A DNA stretch of 64,000 nt, taken from Amycolatopsis sp. NBC_01480. Its GTDB lineage: Bacteria > Actinomycetota > Actinomycetes > Mycobacteriales > Pseudonocardiaceae. Where the stretch lies: NCBI RefSeq assembly GCF_036227205.1, contig NZ_CP109442.1, forward strand, positions 1,302,001-1,366,000, written 5' to 3'. The notes beneath the pieces are model-generated. The model had not been told where the DNA came from. It saw only the letters and a program-made list of their open reading frames with translations, and made no database searches. The position numbers and the translations under genes are program-made. Below, piece by piece: positions 34,036 to 42,404 of this stretch. Numbering within the stretch: position 1 is the first letter of the stretch; every line of letters begins with the position of its first letter.

Positions 34036-34910
34036 TCGGCCTGCCTCCCGCCGCAGTAGTCGGTCCAGGCCCAGGTCAGCGTCCGCCGGGCGAGGACGGA
34101 CAGGGCGTGCTTGCGGTAGTCCGCGCTGCCGCGGACGTCGTCGATCGGGGCCGCGGCCTGCGCGACCAGCTCGCCGAACCGGCGTTTCACCGAGTCAGCG
34201 AGCGCGCGGGGCCGGTCCCACTGGTCCTCGGCCGCCAGCTCGCCGGCGATGAACTCCTCGGCGTCGACGGCGCGGCGCGGGGTCGGGGCGGCCGAGCCGA
34301 CCCCGGTCCCGACCCGGCGCTCGCCCGGGTGCAGCGCGAGGCCGAAGGCGCAGACGGCGATGACCATCGCGTTGCGCGTGCCGACCTTGCTGAACTGCTG
34401 CGGACCGGCGGCGGGCGCGAGGTGGACGGCGGTGATCAGCTCGTCCGGCTCAAGAACGTTGCGCTTCACCCCGAGGTAGAAGTCCTTCGCCTCGACGCGG
34501 CGGGTGCCTCGCACCGACGCGATCTCGACCTCGGCTCCATCCGCGAGCAGCGCCGGATGCGAGTCACCCGCGGGCGAGGCCGCGCCGAGGTTTCCGCCGA
34601 CGCTGCCGCGGTTGCGGATCTGCGGCGAGCCCACCGTCCGGGCGGCCATGGCGAGCCCGGGCAGGCGGTCGCCGAGTTCCGCGATGATCCGGGTGTACGG
34701 CGTCGCGGCGGCGATCCGGATCCGGCCGTCCACCGTGTCATGGCCGTACAGCTCGGCGACGCGGTTGAGGTCGAGCAGCGCGGGCGGGCGGCGGTGGTCG
34801 AAGTTGATCTCCACCAGCACGTCCGTGCCGCCCGCGACGGGCACCGCGTCCGGGTGCGCCGCCTTGGCCGCCAAGGCCTCGGCCAGCGAGGCGGGGCGCA
34901 GGAACTCCAT
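34026..34910 (-). CDS. xanthine dehydrogenase FAD-binding subunit
   Basis: 294 aa of the CoxM/XdhB fold. FAD-binding motifs are VPVAGGTDVLVEINFDHRRP (about 24-43) and RNRGSVGGNLGAASPAGDSHPAL, followed by the CO_deh_flav_C domain with GSADYRKHALSVLARRTL. The order FAD, 2Fe-2S, molybdenum subunit is common for bacterial operons. Start ATG 34910, 9 nt after the uricase stop, so the genes are coupled. Confidence 0.92.
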   Translation of the reverse strand: MEFLRPASLAEALAAKAAHPDAVPVAGGTDVLVEINFDHRRPPALLDLNRVAELYGHDTVDGRIRIAAATPYTRIIAELGDRLPGLAMAARTVGSPQIRNRGSVGGNLGAASPAGDSHPALLADGAEVEIASVRGTRRVEAKDFYLGVKRNVLEPDELITAVHLAPAAGPQQFSKVGTRNAMVIAVCAFGLALHPGERRVGTGVGSAAPTPRRAVDAEEFIAGELAAEDQWDRPRALADSVKRRFGELVAQAAAPIDDVRGSADYRKHALSVLARRTLTWAWTDYCGGRQAECA

Positions 34911-34919
34911 GACGTCCTT

Positions 34920-35792
34920 TCAGTTCCAGGCCGGGCCGGCGGGCGGCGCGTCGTCGCGCAGCACGGTGCCCTCGATCAGGCCGTACGGCCGGTCGGCGGC
35001 GTGGAACACCTCACCGGGGTTGTCCAGGCCGAACGGTGAGAGATCGGTCAGGAAGTGGTGTTTGTTCGGCAGCGAAAGCCGGATCTCGACGATTTCGGGC
35101 ACCGTCTCCAGCACCCGCGTACCCATCGCGTACAGCGTCTGCTGCAGCGAGAGGCTGTACGTTCCTCCGAACGCGTCGAGCAGCGACGCCAGCGCCGTGT
35201 CGTACGCCTTGGTCCAGTCGGCCTCGTCGCCGGCGAAGCGCCAGGTCGCGGACACCGCCGTGGCCAGGATCCGGTCCTTCGTCTCGGCGAGGGTGGTGTA
35301 CTCCTCGCGCGGGAAACCCCAGAATTCCGAGTCCGTGGTGTTCAGCACCGTCAAGTCACGTACGCCGCCCAGCACCCAGGCGCGCTCGCCGTCGTAGGTC
35401 ACGGTGGTCGCGCGGGTGCCGCCGCCGGAGCGGGCGAACGAGTGGTGCGCGGGCCGGCCGCCGACCTGCAGCCGCTGCCACGGGTACGACTCGACCTCGA
35501 CGCGCGCCGTGTGGATGCTCTCCTGCGAAGTCACGAAGTGGCGGGACAGCCGCAGGGCGTAGTCCTCGATCTCGCCGATCCCCTCGCGGGCGAACGCGTG
35601 CACCGTGTTCTTCTGCGTGTCGGTGGCCAGGACCTTGTCATTGGCCCCGGTCAGGTGGGTGTCGCTCATGTCGCCCGAGAGCGACACGCTCACGTTGAGG
35701 TCGGTGATCCGGTGCTCGTCGCCGTCGCGGTCGACGCGCACGAGCCGGTTCTCCGCCTTCCCGTAGCGGTTGTCACCCAGAACGATCGCCAT
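34920..35792 (-). CDS. urate oxidase (uricase)
   Basis: 290 aa, cofactor-free T-fold enzyme converting urate to 5-hydroxyisourate. Conserved blocks: GDNRYGKAENRLVRV, LATDTQKNTVHAFA (T and the K/T dyad), LTVLNTTDSEFWGFPREEYTTL and LSLPNKHHFLTDLSPFGLDNP, which supply the catalytic Lys-Thr-His relay and substrate Arg/Gln contacts. ATG 35792 follows GGAAGGGAAG. First gene of the leftward purine operon, divergent from the PucR regulator. No hydroxyisourate hydrolase gene adjoins it. Confidence 0.96.
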   Translation of the reverse strand: MAIVLGDNRYGKAENRLVRVDRDGDEHRITDLNVSVSLSGDMSDTHLTGANDKVLATDTQKNTVHAFAREGIGEIEDYALRLSRHFVTSQESIHTARVEVESYPWQRLQVGGRPAHHSFARSGGGTRATTVTYDGERAWVLGGVRDLTVLNTTDSEFWGFPREEYTTLAETKDRILATAVSATWRFAGDEADWTKAYDTALASLLDAFGGTYSLSLQQTLYAMGTRVLETVPEIVEIRLSLPNKHHFLTDLSPFGLDNPGEVFHAADRPYGLIEGTVLRDDAPPAGPAWN

Positions 35793-35993
35793 GGTCTTCC
35801 CTTCCCGCGCTCTGCCTTCGATGTCTTGCAGTACACACGCCGCGACGTGGCGCGGACCACGGCAGATCCACTGAAAGGAGCGGGGTGCGCGGGGCCGGAT
35901 TTCGTAGATTCCTCCAAACGACGCGCCCGGTGGGGTGTGCGGTACTGATGAGGTCCGGACACGGAAGGCCGGAAGCTCGGAAGGAGGTGCGGG
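35793..35993. promoter_or_regulatory. divergent uricase/PucR promoter region
   Basis: 201-bp gap holding both starts. I see no strong palindrome in it; it is the likely target of the PucR-type regulator. Confidence 0.5.
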
Positions 35994-37547
35994 GTGCGGC
36001 TCGGTGCGCTGCTGGACACGCCGGGGCTCGGGCTGACGCTGCTGGCCGGTGCCGACGCGCTGGACCGCGAGTTCGAGCGCGTGTTCCAGGCGACCCTGCA
36101 GGATCCGACGCGGTACCTGGACGGCGGCGAGATCGTGCTGTGCGGCCTGCGCTGGCTGCCCGGTCCCGCCGACGCGGACGAGTTCGTCGGCACCCTGGCC
36201 GCGGCGGGCGTGGTCGCGCTGGGCGCGGGCACGGCCGAGGTCGGCGGCCCGGTGCCGGAGCACCTGGTGGAATCGTGCCGCCGGGTCGGGCTGCCGCTGT
36301 TCGAAGTGCCGCTTTCGGTGTCCTTCGCGACGGTGACGGAACGCGTGATCCTCGGCCTGGCCGCCGAGCGCGAAGCCCCGGCGCAGGACTCGCACCGGCG
36401 GCTGATCGCGGCCGTCACCGAAGGCCGTGGGCTGCCCGCGCTGGTGGCCGCGGGCGCGGCCGAGCTGGCCGCGGACTGCTGGGTGCTCAGCGCGACGGGC
36501 CGCCTGATCGCCGGCCCGGACTCCCTGCCTGCCGATCGGCGCGCGGCCCTCGCCCGGCACTTCCTGCGGGCCGAACGCCTGCCGTTGACCGTGAGTCCCC
36601 AGACCGACGCGGCCGCCCCGGTCACCCTCTTCGCCGCGGCGAGCCGGTCCGGGCACCGCGTGGCCAGCTGGTTCCTGGTGGTCGACGGCGACTGCTCGGC
36701 CTGGCCGTCGTGGCGGCGGGAGCTGGCGCTGGAGCTGGCCCCGCTGGTCGGGTTGGAGCGAACGCGCGTCGACGAAGCCAAACGCATCGAAAACCGCGCA
36801 GCCGAGCCATTGCTGAGACTGGCGCTTTCCGACTCGCCGACGGCCGAGCTGGCGTCCCGGCTGGCAGCGGCGGAGTTCCCCGTGCGGGAGCAGCTGGTGG
36901 CGCTGTCCGCCGAAGTCACCGGCGGCGGCCCCGGCCTGACGCCGGTGCTGGTCGAAGAACTGCTGGCGGCCGTCTCCGGGCCGACGCTCGTCGGCACCGT
37001 GGACGGTGAGACTTTCGGCCTGTTTCCCGCATTCCTGCGCCTCGACCGCGTGGCGGCGGACCTGCGCGAGGCCGTTCGCATCCTCGAGCCGGCGCTGGGT
37101 TCGGCGCGGCTGGCCATCGGGCTGAGCCGGGCGCCGGACGCGGCCGGGCTGCGCGCGGGAATCCAGGAAGCCCGACACGCGCGGACGCTCGCGGCGCTTT
37201 CGCCCGGACGCGCGAGCGTGCTGGCGGGCGACGAGGTCGCGTCCCACCTGCTGCTGCTCGCCGCCGTGCCGGACGACCTTCGCCGTTCCTTCGGCGAGAA
37301 GGTGCTCGGCCCGGTCCTGGCCTACGACGCCGCGCACGGCTCCGAACTACTGGGCACGCTGAAGGCCTTCCTCGAGCACTCGGGCTCCTGGACGCAGACG
37401 TCCGCCGCGCTGCACCTGCACGTGAACACCCTGCGGTACCGGGTGAGCCGGATCTCGGACCTCACCGGACGGGACCTGGGCCGGTTCGCCGACCGCGTCG
37501 ACCTCTACCTGGCGGGCTGCTTCACGCAGGGCTGGGGCTGGTCATGA
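35994..37547 (+). CDS. PucR family purine catabolism regulator
   Basis: 517 aa. The N-terminal PucR domain (about 1-120, with DPTRYLDGGEIVLCGLRWLPG) is followed by a GGDEF-like region and a C-terminal HTH_30 domain (FLEHSGSWTQTSAALHLHVN, TLRYRVSRISDLTGRD). In Bacillus, PucR activates purine degradation in response to allantoin-type inducers. The GTG start has AAGGAGG at 35981-35987. Divergent from uricase, it very likely controls the whole leftward operon. Its stop abuts the stop of the disrupted SDR. Confidence 0.93.
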   Translation: MRLGALLDTPGLGLTLLAGADALDREFERVFQATLQDPTRYLDGGEIVLCGLRWLPGPADADEFVGTLAAAGVVALGAGTAEVGGPVPEHLVESCRRVGLPLFEVPLSVSFATVTERVILGLAAEREAPAQDSHRRLIAAVTEGRGLPALVAAGAAELAADCWVLSATGRLIAGPDSLPADRRAALARHFLRAERLPLTVSPQTDAAAPVTLFAAASRSGHRVASWFLVVDGDCSAWPSWRRELALELAPLVGLERTRVDEAKRIENRAAEPLLRLALSDSPTAELASRLAAAEFPVREQLVALSAEVTGGGPGLTPVLVEELLAAVSGPTLVGTVDGETFGLFPAFLRLDRVAADLREAVRILEPALGSARLAIGLSRAPDAAGLRAGIQEARHARTLAALSPGRASVLAGDEVASHLLLLAAVPDDLRRSFGEKVLGPVLAYDAAHGSELLGTLKAFLEHSGSWTQTSAALHLHVNTLRYRVSRISDLTGRDLGRFADRVDLYLAGCFTQGWGWS

Positions 37548-38158
37548 GGTGCGCCCGTCGTGGACCGCTTCCAGCGCCCATTCCGCGCGCGGCTGGTTGT
37601 GCAGCCGCCAGTAGTGCTCGGCGATGTCGTCCGGATCGAACGCGGTACCCGGGGCGACCGCGCCGGCGACGGTAACCGAGGCACAGCGCTGTTTGAAATA
37701 CAGTGCAGCTCAGGATGTTGCTCGGCGAACAACGCCACCAGCGTCCGCACGCCCGCCTTGCCCAGCGAAAGACTGCTGTAACCCGCCTTCGGCTCCGGCA
37801 TCCCGCCGGTGACCAGGAAGGTGCCGTGGCCCCGCGCGGCCATTGCCGGCGCCAAGTGCGCCGCGGCCACGTACGCGCCGAGCACGTTGACCCGCCACCG
37901 GTCCAGGTGCTCGTCGACGGTCAGCTCGCCCGGGGTGTCCGGCCGGATCACGGCGGCGTTGTAAACCACCACTTCGGGCCGCCCGAGGTCCGCGACGGCC
38001 GCGTCCAGTGCCGTGCGCAAGGACCTCTCGTCCGCGACATCCGCCTGGTACGGCCCGGTGCGCGAGATCAGCCCGGTCTCGAACCCTTCACGCTCGAAGC
38101 GGCGCGCCACGGAACGGCCGATGCCCGGCCCCGCCCCGATCACGATCGTCACCGGCAT
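37542..38158 (-). pseudogene. short-chain dehydrogenase disrupted by a 17-nt insertion
   Basis: The first about 145 residues read as an SDR: VIGAGPGIGRSVARRF for nucleotide binding, VYNAAVIRPD, and GYSSLSLGKAGVRTLVALFA. After ELHC the frame turns into Ser/Arg-rich nonsense. The normal C-terminus (GAVAPGTAFDPDDIAEHYW, then a stop at 37542) is intact in another frame. Removing 37683-37699 rejoins the two halves exactly (ELHC then ASVTVAGAVAPG). The insert is flanked by the repeat TGT/TGT on the minus strand. ATG 38158 follows GGAG. Function unknown before inactivation; a read-through product to 37505 would lack the C-terminal half of the fold. Confidence 0.8.
37683..37699. other. 17-nt insertion in the SDR gene
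   Basis: ACAGCGCTGTTTGAAAT, next to a second ACA at 37700-37702, interrupts the SDR frame. It is lower in GC than its surroundings and contains the small palindrome CAGCGCTG, resembling an excision footprint or a slippage product. Confidence 0.65.
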
Positions 38159-38249
38159 GCCCGGCTCCTTCCCTCGGTCTCCTCGACCGTAGGGCCTGAC
38201 ACCAGTGTGAACGTCAAATCGACTGACCGGTTGGTTGCTAGCCTGGGGC

Positions 38250-38813
38250 ATGGCTCGCGACGCGGAACAGACGAAACGCCGGCTTCTCGACGCCGCCACC
38301 GCCGAGTTCTCCGGCTACGGCATCGCGGGCGCGCGCGTCGATCGGATCGCCGCCGCCTCGGGCTGCAACAAGGCGATGATCTACTCCTACTTCGGCAGCA
38401 AAGAGCAGCTGTTCGACGCCGTCTTCGACGAGCGGACGAAGGCGTTCTTCGCCGCCGTGCCGTTCGACGCCGGCGACCTCGCCGGCTACACCGGGCGCGC
38501 GTTCGACTACTACGAGGACCATCCCGAGACGCTGCGGCTGTCCACCTGGTACCGGCTCGAACGGCCCGCCGACGAGCACCTGCGCGCGATCACCGAGGCG
38601 AACGACGTCCGGCTCGGCGAGATCGGCCGCGCACAGCGGGCGGGCGAGGTGCCGGAGCACTACTCGCCCGTGCAACTGGTCGTGCTGATCCAGGCGCTGT
38701 CCGCGGCGTGGCACACCACGAATCCGGAACTCGGTCCTCGGCTGCCCGCCGATCGGGCCGAACGGCGGCTTACCCTCGTCGACGCCGTTCAGGGATTGCT
38801 TGCGCGGAAATAG
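38250..38813 (+). CDS. TetR/AcrR family transcriptional regulator
   Basis: 187 aa. The DNA-binding domain includes RRLLDAATAEFSGYGIAGAR and IAAASGCNKAMIYSYFGSKEQLF; the C-terminal TetR_C domain includes HPETLRLSTWYRLERP. ATG 38250 is preferred to a codon at 38235. It is divergent from the disrupted SDR, with a near-palindrome around ACCGGT (about 38222-38237) between them, so it presumably repressed that SDR. Its last 25 bp overlap the convergent membrane-protein gene. Confidence 0.88.
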   Translation: MARDAEQTKRRLLDAATAEFSGYGIAGARVDRIAAASGCNKAMIYSYFGSKEQLFDAVFDERTKAFFAAVPFDAGDLAGYTGRAFDYYEDHPETLRLSTWYRLERPADEHLRAITEANDVRLGEIGRAQRAGEVPEHYSPVQLVVLIQALSAAWHTTNPELGPRLPADRAERRLTLVDAVQGLLARK

Positions 38814-39697
38814 TCAGGACTTTCTTTGGCGCGCAGTGCGGAAAACAACGAAAAAATAACGGCCCCGACGAGAACAGCGAGTGCGGCAGCGGACAACCCG
38901 GTGTAAACGGCCGGCGCCGAGAACGGCGGAATTCCGGTGAAGGCCTCGATTCCGATGACGGCCGTCAGCACCGCGTCCGCGACAACGGCGAGCCACACCA
39001 GCCGAAGGCGCTGCCGCTCGGCCAAGCCGGTGAACCGCAGCAGCCAGGCGAGCCCGGGCAGCACCAGGATCGCGTGCATGGCCACGGCGTGCAGGGGTTT
39101 CAGCGCACCCGCCGTGGTGTAGGCCAGCTGAGCGTTGCCGCCACGCGATTCGCCGACGCCGCGGGCGATCATCACCGCGCCGGTCGCGAGCGCGACCATC
39201 AGCACCAGCAGGCCGAACCGCACCGCGAGCCGCTGACTCGGCGACATCACGCCCGGCGAGAGGAAGGCCGCGATGGTGAAGCCGAGCCCGGTCAGCACGA
39301 TCACCGCGCCACCGGCGGCGAGCGTCATCGAAACGGCCGTGTCGAAGCCGGTCTCGAAGTTGAAATGCGACAGGACTCCGCGCCACGCCTGCATCGTCAC
39401 CAGCACCACCTCGGCCACACAGGCGAGGAGGAACGCGCCGAGCAGCACCGTCCGGCCCCGGACCGTGAGGTACGAGGTCGCCCACGCGACCGTCGCCAGG
39501 GTGAGGCCGAACGACAACCCGAATGTGACCGCTTTGCGCAGTGAAACCGGCCCGAGCCAGGAGCCGCCGGAAGCCAGCAGCACCACGGCGTTCACCAGCC
39601 CACCGGCGAAGAGCACGGCACCCACCACGTACGCGGCGCGCTCGACTCGCCGGCCGTCGCGCCAGATGCGGCCCGCGGCCGCCACCATCGGTGTCAT
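38789..39697 (-). CDS. hypothetical multi-pass membrane protein
   Basis: 302 aa with seven to eight hydrophobic helices (for example AAYVVGAVLFAGGLVNAVVL, LLGAFLLACVAEVVLVTM, AVLVGAVIFSLFSAL). I do not recognise a named family. Conserved-looking polar features inside helices are LRKAVTFGLSFGLT and HFNFETGFDTAVS, plus a histidine pair in LKPLHAVAMHAILVLPG. ATG 39697 is favoured over 39721. It overlaps the convergent TetR gene by 25 bp. Function unknown. Confidence 0.7.
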   Translation of the reverse strand: MTPMVAAAGRIWRDGRRVERAAYVVGAVLFAGGLVNAVVLLASGGSWLGPVSLRKAVTFGLSFGLTLATVAWATSYLTVRGRTVLLGAFLLACVAEVVLVTMQAWRGVLSHFNFETGFDTAVSMTLAAGGAVIVLTGLGFTIAAFLSPGVMSPSQRLAVRFGLLVLMVALATGAVMIARGVGESRGGNAQLAYTTAGALKPLHAVAMHAILVLPGLAWLLRFTGLAERQRLRLVWLAVVADAVLTAVIGIEAFTGIPPFSAPAVYTGLSAAALAVLVGAVIFSLFSALRAKESPDYFRASNP

Positions 39698-39754
39698 ACG
39701 CCGAGTCTGGTGCCACGACAACGTTTCGTCGTCGTGCCGGTGTCGACACCAGCG

Positions 39755-39776
39755 TACGCAGGTTTACGTACGCCGG
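39755..39776. promoter_or_regulatory. inverted repeat upstream of the membrane protein
   Basis: GCGTACG (39755-39761) pairs exactly with CGTACGC (39770-39776) around an 8-nt spacer, in the divergent gap before the YciI gene. A candidate regulator site without an obvious owner. Confidence 0.35.
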
Positions 39777-39907
39777 TCGCTTTAAAAAGGAACAAAAAGC
39801 CCCGGTAAAGGAATTCTGGAATTATTGACCGGGAGATGACTTTACGCGTGGGACGCGACACTCGGGAGGAGGATGCAAGGTCGGCTCCGGAGTTCTACCC
39901 TGAAGTC

Positions 39908-40207
39908 ATGTACATAGCCTTGCTGACATACACAGCGCCTCGAAACGAAGTCGACTACGCACTTCCGGAACACGCGGATTGGGTGCGCTCGCACTTCTCG
40001 CACGGCTTGTTCCTGGTTTCCGGAAAAGGAAACGGGGATGCCGACCAGGTCATCCTCACCCGCCCGTGCCTGCGCGGCAAGCTGGACGCCGTGCTCGCCA
40101 CCGACCCCTTCGTCATCCAACGCCTCGCGCGCTACACCGTGATCGAGTTCTCCGCCACCCGCACGTCCCACGAATTCCACGCCATCAACGAGGCACTCGC
40201 CTCCTGA
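39908..40207 (+). CDS. YciI-like protein
   Basis: 99 aa, matching the YCII fold (YIALLTYTAPRNEVDYALPEHADWV with the conserved His-Asp pair, then GLFLVSGKGNGDADQVILT and a C-terminal FHAIN). The fold acts in dehalogenation or as small hydrolases; the conserved H-A-D residues suggest catalytic competence. ATG 39908 is chosen over 39836 because the family begins MYIALL. Stand-alone gene. Confidence 0.82.
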   Translation: MYIALLTYTAPRNEVDYALPEHADWVRSHFSHGLFLVSGKGNGDADQVILTRPCLRGKLDAVLATDPFVIQRLARYTVIEFSATRTSHEFHAINEALAS

Positions 40208-40289
40208 ACCGGTCGAAGGCCCGCGCGCAGGTGGCCTCCGGCATCGTCGCCCGCCACCTGCCGGCCGTAATGCCGTCGTCTGCTCGCCT

Positions 40290-41198
40290 ATGATCGCGGA
40301 GACCGACGCACCGGCACGGGAGAGCACATTGAAGACGCCCGACCTCGTCTTCCGAGGCCGCCGCCTCACCGGAGATCGCGCACTGGTGATGGCCATCGTC
40401 AACCGCACGCCCGATTCGTTCTACGACCACGGCGCCACCTTCGAAGAGCAGCGCGCGCAGGACGCCGTCCGCCGCGCCCGCGCCGAGGGAGCGGACCTCA
40501 TCGACATCGGCGGAGTGCCCGCCGGCCACGGCCCCGAAGTCAGCACCGCGGAAGAGATCAGCCGCGTCGTGCCGACTGTCGCCTGGGCCCGCGAGACCTT
40601 CCCGGACCTCGTGATCAGCGTCGACACCTACCGCGCCGAAGTCGCCGATGCCGTCTGCCGCGCCGGCGCGGACCTGGTCAACGACAACTGGGCCGCCGTC
40701 GAACCGGAGATCCTGGACGTCGCCGCGCAGTACGGCGCCGGGTACATCTGCGCGCACACCAACGGTTTGCAGCCGCGGACGGAAGCCGTCCGGCCCGAGT
40801 ACGACGACGTCGTCAAGGCCGTGATCGAAGGCACCACCGCGCTGGCCGAGCGGGCGCTGGAACGCGGGGTGCCGCGCGAGGGCATCATGATCGACCCCTG
40901 CATCGACTTCGGGAAGAACTCCTACCAGTCGCTGGAGCTGCTGCGGAACGTCGAAACGCTGACCGAGACCGGCTGGCCGGTGCTGATGGCGCTGTCGAAC
41001 AAGGACGTGATCGGCGAGACGCTGGACGTGCCGGTCGGCGAGCGCGTGAGCGGGACCCTCGCGGCGACGGCGGTGGCTGCGCTGCACGGAGCCGCGATGT
41101 TCCGCGCGCACCAGGTGCGCGAGACCCGGCACGTGGTCGAGATGGTGGCCAGCATCGCGGGCACCCGCCCGCCCGCGAACGTGGTGCGTTCGCTGTGA
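40290..41198 (+). CDS. dihydropteroate synthase homologue of the FolP2 type
   Basis: 302 aa closely resembling mycobacterial FolP2: AIVNRTPDSFYDHGATFEEQ, GADLIDIGGVPAGHG, VISVDTYRAEVA, GWPVLMALSNKDVIGETL and HEVVEMVASIAGTRPP-like C-terminus. True DHPS enzymes read NVTPDSF and DVGGESTRPG; here those are NRTPDSF and DIGGVPAGHG, as in FolP2 proteins reported to lack DHPS activity. The product may act on a pterin-like compound in another pathway. ATG 40290 lacks a ribosome site; TTG 40329 with GGGAGAG is a good alternative. Its stop overlaps the next gene (GTGA). Confidence 0.85.
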   Translation: MIAETDAPARESTLKTPDLVFRGRRLTGDRALVMAIVNRTPDSFYDHGATFEEQRAQDAVRRARAEGADLIDIGGVPAGHGPEVSTAEEISRVVPTVAWARETFPDLVISVDTYRAEVADAVCRAGADLVNDNWAAVEPEILDVAAQYGAGYICAHTNGLQPRTEAVRPEYDDVVKAVIEGTTALAERALERGVPREGIMIDPCIDFGKNSYQSLELLRNVETLTETGWPVLMALSNKDVIGETLDVPVGERVSGTLAATAVAALHGAAMFRAHQVRETRHVVEMVASIAGTRPPANVVRSL

Positions 41199-41926
41199 TC
41201 CGCGAGATCTGGCCCGGCACCCGCGACCTGGCCGACGCCGACCTGGAAGAGCTGTACTCCTACCCGGCGGACCCGAAGTGGCTGGCGGTGAACTTCGTTT
41301 CCAGCGCCGACGGCGCCGTGACGGTCGACGGCCGCTCGGCCACGCTGTCGACCCCGGCGGACCGGGTCGTCTACCGGCTGGGCAACGACCTCGCCGATGT
41401 CGTGCTGGTCGGTGCGGGGACGGCGTTGATCGAGGGTTTCGAAGGCGGTCAGCCGGACCCGCAGGCGGCCGAACGCCGCCGTCGCCACGGCCTGGCCCCG
41501 ATCGCACCGGTCGCGGTGGTGACTTCGGGCCGCTCGCTGCCCCCGGACGCACCGGTGATCACGAAGGCCACGGTGCCCACGATCGTCATCACCAGTGAGG
41601 CCGCGCCCGCGGACCTGCGCTCGGCATGGTCCGCAGCGGGCGCGGACGTACTGGTCGCCGGCACCGACACCGTGGACTTCCACGCAGCCGTCGACGGTCT
41701 GGTCGCCCGCGGCCTGACCCGCATCGACTGCGAGGGCGGCCCGCACCTGTTCGCCTCGCTCGCCGCCGCCGGAGCGGTCGACGAGCTGCGTCTCACGATC
41801 GCCCCGCTCCTGGTCGCCGGCACGGCGTCCCGCATCGCCGCCGGCGCCGGGTTGGACCCGGCCCGGCTGGAGCTGGCCTCGGTTCTGGTCGAAGACGGGA
41901 CGCTTTTGCTGCGGTACCTGCTTTAG
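41195..41926 (+). CDS. RibD C-terminal/pyrimidine-reductase family protein
   Basis: 243 aa DHFR-like fold: KWLAVNFVSSADGAVTVDGRS, LGNDLADVVLVGAGTALIEG, and DCEGGPHLFASLAAAGAVDELRLTIAPLLVAG in adjacent parts. These are the nucleotide-binding regions of the RibD reductase domain. The family includes mycobacterial Rv2671, reported as an NADPH reductase able to replace dihydrofolate reductase. The GTG at 41195 overlaps the folP2-like stop, so the two proteins are made together and may act on the same pterin or folate-like molecule. Confidence 0.85.
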   Translation: MIREIWPGTRDLADADLEELYSYPADPKWLAVNFVSSADGAVTVDGRSATLSTPADRVVYRLGNDLADVVLVGAGTALIEGFEGGQPDPQAAERRRRHGLAPIAPVAVVTSGRSLPPDAPVITKATVPTIVITSEAAPADLRSAWSAAGADVLVAGTDTVDFHAAVDGLVARGLTRIDCEGGPHLFASLAAAGAVDELRLTIAPLLVAGTASRIAAGAGLDPARLELASVLVEDGTLLLRYLL

Positions 41927-41946
41927 GCGCGGTTGCCTGCGGTGTC

Positions 41947-42303
41947 TCAGCGCTGATGGTGCTCGTAGAAAGCACGGACGCGGGCGGCTTTGCCCGCGGC
42001 GTCCAGTTCCACGACGTCGAGCACGCGATTGCCGTTCTCCCGGTGGTAGAACAGCGCGTACCCGTCCGGGCTGCTCAGGAGTGCCTCTTCGGTGAGCCTC
42101 AAGTCCGGCGCCAGTTTCAGCCCCTGCTCGAAATGCAGGCGCAGCTCCTCCCGGCCGCGCAGCCGCCCGTCGGCCCGGCCCCACCGGCGGACCACGGTGG
42201 ACGCCACGAAGTCGATGTCCTCGGCGTAACAGGCCATGACCGCGTCGAGGTCCCGGGCTCGCCAGGCCGCAAGCCAGGCATCAACGTGCGCCCGAGCATC
42301 CAT
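41947..42303 (-). CDS. NTF2-like/SnoaL-type small protein
   Basis: 118 aa cone-shaped NTF2 fold: HVDAWLAAWRARDLDAVMACYAEDIDFVAS, LRGREELRLHFEQGL and DVVELDAAGKAARVRAFYEHH. Members include isomerases, cyclases and ligand-binding proteins. ATG 42303. No neighbour suggests a substrate; the next gene upstream is an FAD oxidoreductase 102 bp away. Confidence 0.8.
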   Translation of the reverse strand: MDARAHVDAWLAAWRARDLDAVMACYAEDIDFVASTVVRRWGRADGRLRGREELRLHFEQGLKLAPDLRLTEEALLSSPDGYALFYHRENGNRVLDVVELDAAGKAARVRAFYEHHQR

Positions 42304-42404
42304 GGTCGCAGTATGCCCGCGTCGGGAGACGTCCGCGATCAAGGAAGACGCGGGCGGGCGGGTTTCCGGGCCAGGACTCGACGCTCCGGGTTCCCGGCCC
42401 GGGC

